Position numbers and translations under genes: made by a program. Shown here piece by piece: positions 60,674 through 64,000 of a stretch of 64,000 nt of DNA. Positions within the stretch are counted from its first letter, which is position 1. Each line of letters starts with the position of its first letter. The notes beneath the pieces were generated by a model that ran no database searches, was not told the origin of the DNA, and saw nothing but the letters and a program-made list of their open reading frames with translations. The stretch is from Gemmatimonadota bacterium (lineage in GTDB: Bacteria > Gemmatimonadota > Gemmatimonadetes > Longimicrobiales > Gaopeijiaceae). The stretch is from assembly GCA_028873845.1 (NCBI GenBank), contig JAPPNO010000123.1, forward strand, positions 42,206-106,205, written 5' to 3'.

Positions 60674-61492
60674 ATGGCTGCCCGTCCGATCTCCACGTCG
60701 ACCGTCTCCTTCGGTCTGGTCTCGCTGCCCGTCAAGCTCTACTCGACCGGGCAGTCCTCCGCCAAGGTGCGCTTCAACTGGATCAACCGCGACACCGGAT
60801 CGCGCGTCAAGTACCAGTACGTGGACGGGCAGAGCGGGGAAGCGGTGGAGCGCGACAACCTGGTCAAGGGCTACGAGTTCGCCAAGAATCAATATGTCAC
60901 CTTCGAGCCCGACGAGCTGAAGGCGATCGAGGCGCAGTCGACCGAGATGATCGAGATCACCGAGTTCGTCCCCGCCGCGGACATCGACCGGATCTACCTC
61001 GAGCGCGCCTACTACCTGGGGCCCGCGCGGGGCGGTGCGCGCGCCTACCGGCTACTCTCGGCGGCGCTCCGCGAGATGGAACGGGTGGCGATCGCGCGCC
61101 ATTCGGCCCGGGGCAAGCAGCGGCTGGTCATGATCCGCCCACTCGACGACGGGCTGATCCTGGAACAGCTCTACTACCCGGACGAGGTGCGCTCCTTCGA
61201 CGAGGTGCCTCTGGAAGAGGGCGAGGTCAGCGACGCGGAACTCGCGCTCGCCAAGCAGTTCATCGAGCAGGCCGCCAGCGACTCCTTCGACCCGGCGCGC
61301 TACAGGGACGAGGTCAAGGAGCGGGTCCAGAACCTCATCGACCGCAAGATCGAGGGGGAACAGATCACGATGGCGCCCCAGGAGGAGCCCGAGACCAAGA
61401 TCATCGACCTGATGGAGGCGCTGAAGGCGAGCCTGGGCGGGGCGGCGGAGAAGGAGGAGGAAAAGAAGGTGGCCGCGGCGGGCGGAGGGTAG
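60674..61492 (+). CDS. ku: Ku protein, NHEJ DNA-end binding
   Basis: 272 aa from the ATG at 60674; the in-frame upstream ATG at 60638 would overlap the ligD promoter. It forms a homodimeric ring on broken DNA ends and recruits LigD. It opens STSTVSFGLVSLPVKLYSTG, as bacterial Ku does, followed by GYEFAKNQYVTFEPDELKAI and the bridge segment RAYYLGPARGG. The core ends near residue 250 with KIIDLMEALKASLGG. A short Glu/Lys-Ala tail follows. The length is normal. It is next to ligD in a divergent pair. Confidence 0.96.
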   Translation: MAARPISTSTVSFGLVSLPVKLYSTGQSSAKVRFNWINRDTGSRVKYQYVDGQSGEAVERDNLVKGYEFAKNQYVTFEPDELKAIEAQSTEMIEITEFVPAADIDRIYLERAYYLGPARGGARAYRLLSAALREMERVAIARHSARGKQRLVMIRPLDDGLILEQLYYPDEVRSFDEVPLEEGEVSDAELALAKQFIEQAASDSFDPARYRDEVKERVQNLIDRKIEGEQITMAPQEEPETKIIDLMEALKASLGGAAEKEEEKKVAAAGGG

Positions 61493-61549
61493 CGGAGGAA
61501 ACGCCGGAACAAGCCAGGGCCGGCCCCGGCCACACCGGGGAAGCCGTCC

Positions 61550-61747
61550 CTACCGCTGCCCCTCCCGCATGATCCAGATCCGGATCAGCACCGCACCCCA
61601 CACCAGGCACACGCCCCCCCAGACCAGCTTGGCATGGAGAGGTGGCAGATCAAGGCCGGCCTGGATCATCAGCCCGCCGCCGGTGGTGAGCAGCAGGGTT
61701 CCGATGAAAAAGGCCGTGTCTTCCCACTGGGAGCTCTTCTTGCTCAT
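61550..61747 (-). CDS. Small two-helix membrane protein
   Basis: 65 aa from the ATG at 61747. Two hydrophobic helices (about 12-30, FFIGTLLLTTGGGLMIQAG, and 39-58) are separated by a short PP-containing turn, and the ends are polar/charged (MSKKSSQWED..., RIWIMREGQR). The size and clean hydrophobic pattern support a real gene, but there is no strong ribosome-binding site and no family is recognised. It is convergent with ku. Confidence 0.55.
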   Translation of the reverse strand: MSKKSSQWEDTAFFIGTLLLTTGGGLMIQAGLDLPPLHAKLVWGGVCLVWGAVLIRIWIMREGQR

Positions 61748-62001
61748 CTTGCCGTCTTCGCGTCAGGAGGGGACTCCGGGTGAAGGGCGGGTCGACGCCC
61801 GGTGACCGGTGCACAGTCTACCAGCATACGGTGCGTTTTCGCCACTGGCCGGCCGTCATATGTGTCGCGTGACGCCAGTGCTGGGCCACCCGTCACGCGG
61901 CTGCCGTTTCCCACCGCGGTCCACCGACACTGGAGCCTCCATGAAGCCGCCGTTACCTTCCTCATCGAGGCAGCGGCGCCCCCGGGCACTGCCTCTCTCT
62001 C

Positions 62002-62075
62002 GCGCCCGTAGCTCAGCTGGATAGAGCATCGGCCTTCTAAGCCGAGGGTCCCAGGTTCGAGTCCTGGCGGGCGTA
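62002..62075 (+). tRNA. tRNA-Arg (TCT)
   Basis: A 74-nt cloverleaf with acceptor GCGCCCG/CGGGCGT (a G-T at the first pair) and discriminator A. The D arm is AGCTCAGCTGGATAGAGC. The anticodon stem is TCGGC/GCCGA with loop CTTCTAA, giving anticodon TCT, which reads AGA/AGG. The T arm is CCAGGTTCGAGTCCTGG. No CCA is encoded. A 48-nt repeat begins 10 nt downstream, which is of interest because tRNA 3' ends are common integration sites. Confidence 0.95.
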
Positions 62076-62085
62076 CTCTCGCAGT

Positions 62086-62133
62086 CCGGATGCATCGCCG
62101 TTCGAATGCCGGGGGGATCTCGTCCGCGAACCG
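62086..62133 (+). repeat. 48-nt intergenic repeat, copy 2
   Basis: Copy of 34440-34487 (42 of 48 identical). It begins 10 nt after tRNA-Arg and ends at the stop codon of the serine hydrolase gene on the other strand. It contains the palindrome GATGCATC. Confidence 0.7.
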
Positions 62134-63657
62134 CTATGCCGGCGGCACCGCCTCCATCAGGATTTCGAGCGCGCTTCGCAACGCGTCCCGTCCCCCCGAC
62201 CCTCCGTGGTGTCCCAGCCGCACGACCACCATCTCGTGCGAGGGGATCACGATCGTGTTCTGGCCACCCGCCCCCGCCATGTAGAATGCGCTGGCGGGCA
62301 CCGGGAACTGCCCGTCCCGGTTCACCCAGAAGAACGCGCCCCCGTAGACCCGCCGCCCGTCCGCCTCCCACGCCGGGGCCAGCGTGGAGGCGTAGGTCGC
62401 GTACCCTTCCGGCAGGATCCGCTCGCCGCCCGGCGCCACCCCGTCGGTGAGGTAGAGATTGCCGAGCCGGGCCCAGTCGCGGCCGCTGCCGAACTCGTAG
62501 CCCTGCAGGAGGAAGTTGCCGTGCGGATCGGTCTCGGGGATCAGGTTCCGGATCCCCAGCTTGTCGAAGAGGTGGCGCTGCGGGAACTCGTGGTAGTTCT
62601 CGCCCAGCACCTCCTCCACCCCCAGCCGCACCAGGTAGTTGGTGATCACCGGGTCGGAGTTGCGGTAGCGGCCCACCGTGCTCGGCTCCCACTGCCGGTC
62701 CTTGCTCGCGGCCCACGCGAAGGAGTTCACCGTCCCGGTGTAGACGTAGATGTGGTCGGCGTAGCCGAGGCCGGGGTCGAAATCGGGGTCCTGGGGCGCG
62801 CGGAAGCGGAGCCCGGAGGACATCCGCATGATGTCACCGATCCGGATGGCGGCCCGTCCGTCGCCCTCGGACTGCCACTCCGGTACCGGCGCGGGCTGCC
62901 ACAGTTCGTACACCCCCTTGTGGATCAGCACGCCCATGAGCGTCCCCGTAAGGCTCTTCCCCATCGACCAGCTCTCGAGCGGCGTGTCGTGGCCGATCCC
63001 CTCACGGTAGCGCTCGGCGAGCAGGCGCCCCCGGTGGGTCACGACGAAGGCGGCGGTCATCGTTTCCGGCGGGTCGAAGGCGGCCGCGACCGCGTCGGCC
63101 ACCCTCTCCATGTCCACGTCGGCGGGGAAGGGTTCGTCCGGCAGCACGTCGCCGAGAGGCCACGCCGTGTTCGCGGGGTCCGGCAGGGCGGGCGTGACAT
63201 CGACGGCCTCGTAGTACGGCTCCGACTCGCCCACCGGGAGCGCGAGGCACCCCTGGTCGCCGTGCAGCTTCGCGGACCGCACCGTGCCGTCGGGAAGGGT
63301 GAGGTGGACGCGCCGTTTCTCGTAGTCCACGACGGTGTCGGTCACCGCACCGCGGAGTTCCGGTGGGGACGAGAAAAACCCGGTGTTGGCGGCCGCGAAC
63401 TCCGGATCGAGCCCCGAGAGGAACACGTTCGAACAGAGAATCTTGGCGAAGCCGGCGGTGGCGTGGACCAGCGGGTCACCCGGCGGGATCGCCCACTCTC
63501 CCGGGATCTCCAGCGAGTCTCCGCGGGCGATCACGGCGGCATCGGAGTTCTCCCCGGTATCCGCTCCCGGCGCGGCATCGTCAGTCTGGCCGCAGGCAGA
63601 CACGAGAAAGGCCGCGAATACGACGGACGGGACCGCGAGTATGGGGCGCGGAATCAT
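62134..63657 (-). CDS. Class C beta-lactamase-like serine hydrolase (exported)
   Basis: 507 aa. The lipobox is VSACG. An N-terminal domain of about 170 residues precedes the catalytic domain. The serine motif SMGK (S231-K234) and YRN (after GR) correspond to SxxK and YxN of the AmpC/esterase group. The third motif is likely in the HHGG stretch near the C-terminus. Such proteins act as esterases or D-aminopeptidases as often as beta-lactamases. The N-domain (FAKILCSNVFLSGLDPEFAA) is characteristic of a distinct exported subgroup. The 3' end abuts the 48-nt repeat beside tRNA-Arg. Confidence 0.9.
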   Translation of the reverse strand: MIPRPILAVPSVVFAAFLVSACGQTDDAAPGADTGENSDAAVIARGDSLEIPGEWAIPPGDPLVHATAGFAKILCSNVFLSGLDPEFAAANTGFFSSPPELRGAVTDTVVDYEKRRVHLTLPDGTVRSAKLHGDQGCLALPVGESEPYYEAVDVTPALPDPANTAWPLGDVLPDEPFPADVDMERVADAVAAAFDPPETMTAAFVVTHRGRLLAERYREGIGHDTPLESWSMGKSLTGTLMGVLIHKGVYELWQPAPVPEWQSEGDGRAAIRIGDIMRMSSGLRFRAPQDPDFDPGLGYADHIYVYTGTVNSFAWAASKDRQWEPSTVGRYRNSDPVITNYLVRLGVEEVLGENYHEFPQRHLFDKLGIRNLIPETDPHGNFLLQGYEFGSGRDWARLGNLYLTDGVAPGGERILPEGYATYASTLAPAWEADGRRVYGGAFFWVNRDGQFPVPASAFYMAGAGGQNTIVIPSHEMVVVRLGHHGGSGGRDALRSALEILMEAVPPA

Positions 63658-63947
63658 GAGATGGCTCTCCGGCGTTGCAGGGGATCGGGTCGGCCTGGTT
63701 CGGACAGCATAGTCACGCCGGCGGCACGCGGCAAAACGCGCCGGCGCCCGAATGCGGGAGAACGTCCCGACCCCCTGGTGGCAGTGCCCACGCGCGAGGC
63801 AGCCCGGCCTGGCAGGCTCCCCGTGTCTTTCTCGCCGCGCAGCACGCCGCGAGGCATGCCTCGCCGCGCATGCCTCGCCGCGCTGGTTTACCCGTCCGGG
63901 GGATTCCCTTAGCTTACTTCGCCGTGGATTCTCGCGCGGTCAGGCAT
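63658..63947. other. 290-nt gap before tRNA-His
   Basis: No credible gene. A tandem 14-nt repeat, GCATGCCTCGCCGC, occurs twice at 63854-63881, with a partial upstream echo. A TTAGCTTAC stretch about 40 nt before tRNA-His may be its -10 region. Confidence 0.5.
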
Positions 63948-64000
63948 GGTGGGCGTAGCTCAGTCGGTTAGAGCGCCGGATTGTGGTTCCGGAGGTCGCC
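63948..64000 (+). tRNA. tRNA-His (GTG), cut by window end
   Basis: The first 53 nt of a cloverleaf, starting at the extra G(-1) of tRNA-His (GGTGGGCGTAGCTC). The D arm is AGCTCAGTCGGTTAGAGC. The anticodon stem is CCGGA/TCCGG with loop TTGTGGT, anticodon GTG. The T arm and acceptor 3' half lie beyond the window. Confidence 0.92.

Noticed and set aside
63854..63881. CRISPR-like tandem repeat
   Set aside because: Only two adjacent 14-nt units with no spacers; it is a simple duplication.
62206..63912. 568-aa plus-strand frame
   Set aside because: It is antisense to the serine hydrolase, which has a lipobox, SMGK and YRN.

Overview
The window is a GC-rich bacterial chromosome segment. Three things suggest Gemmatimonadota or a close relative; this is inference from gene content, since no rRNA is present. 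First, there are many exported proteins carrying carboxypeptidase-regulatory-like plus TonB-plug modules. Second, there are 6-bladed beta-propeller lipoproteins, a DUF5916 protein and paired DUF1592/DUF1552 genes. Third, GlnRS carries a YqeY-like tail. No prophage, insertion sequence or CRISPR array is visible. Three genes (a beta-propeller, a plug-like protein and a BlaI-type repressor) are each broken by one extra base in a short homopolymer, which fits either real decay or a shared sequencing-error mode.

Layout. 1-1000: upp and a CAT-anticodon tRNA. 1058-4321: a probable metal-acquisition cassette (small His/Cys protein, ZnuD-like TonB receptor, acidic/His-rich lipoprotein). 4446-6956: a second TonB receptor on the minus strand. 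7109-16564: an M16 peptidase, a DUF5916 protein and three beta-propeller paralogues, with duplicated flanks and a copied scrap of the DUF5916 gene. 16720-18564: recQ. 18680-25137 (minus): DUF1592 (haem c), DUF1552 (Tat), ankyrin and a small exported protein, with striking inverted repeats around the ankyrin start. 25267-32106: an array of six barrel-less plug-like exported proteins interrupted by a peroxiredoxin gene.

32144-41224: a GGQ release-factor-like protein, an AI-2E-family permease overlapping a conserved gene of unknown function, a cold-shock protein, and a TolC/MFP/RND efflux operon with ATGA overlaps. 41379-53763: two gamma-glutamyltransferase-family genes, with glnS and a BlaI/BlaR1-like pair between them; the second is translationally coupled to an alpha/beta hydrolase and an M3 oligopeptidase. 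53886-57976: two tandem zinc-ribbon membrane proteins and a lower-GC, Cys-rich lipoprotein.

58053-61492: divergent ligD and ku, the two-component bacterial NHEJ system, share one short promoter region. The end of the window holds a tiny membrane protein, tRNA-Arg(TCT), a class-C beta-lactamase-like serine hydrolase and the start of tRNA-His(GTG).

Functional theme. Most genes act in the envelope: outer-membrane uptake, export, and peptide/glutathione breakdown (M16, M3, two GGTs, M56). The least explained system is the tandem array of plug-like proteins with a conserved cysteine pair.
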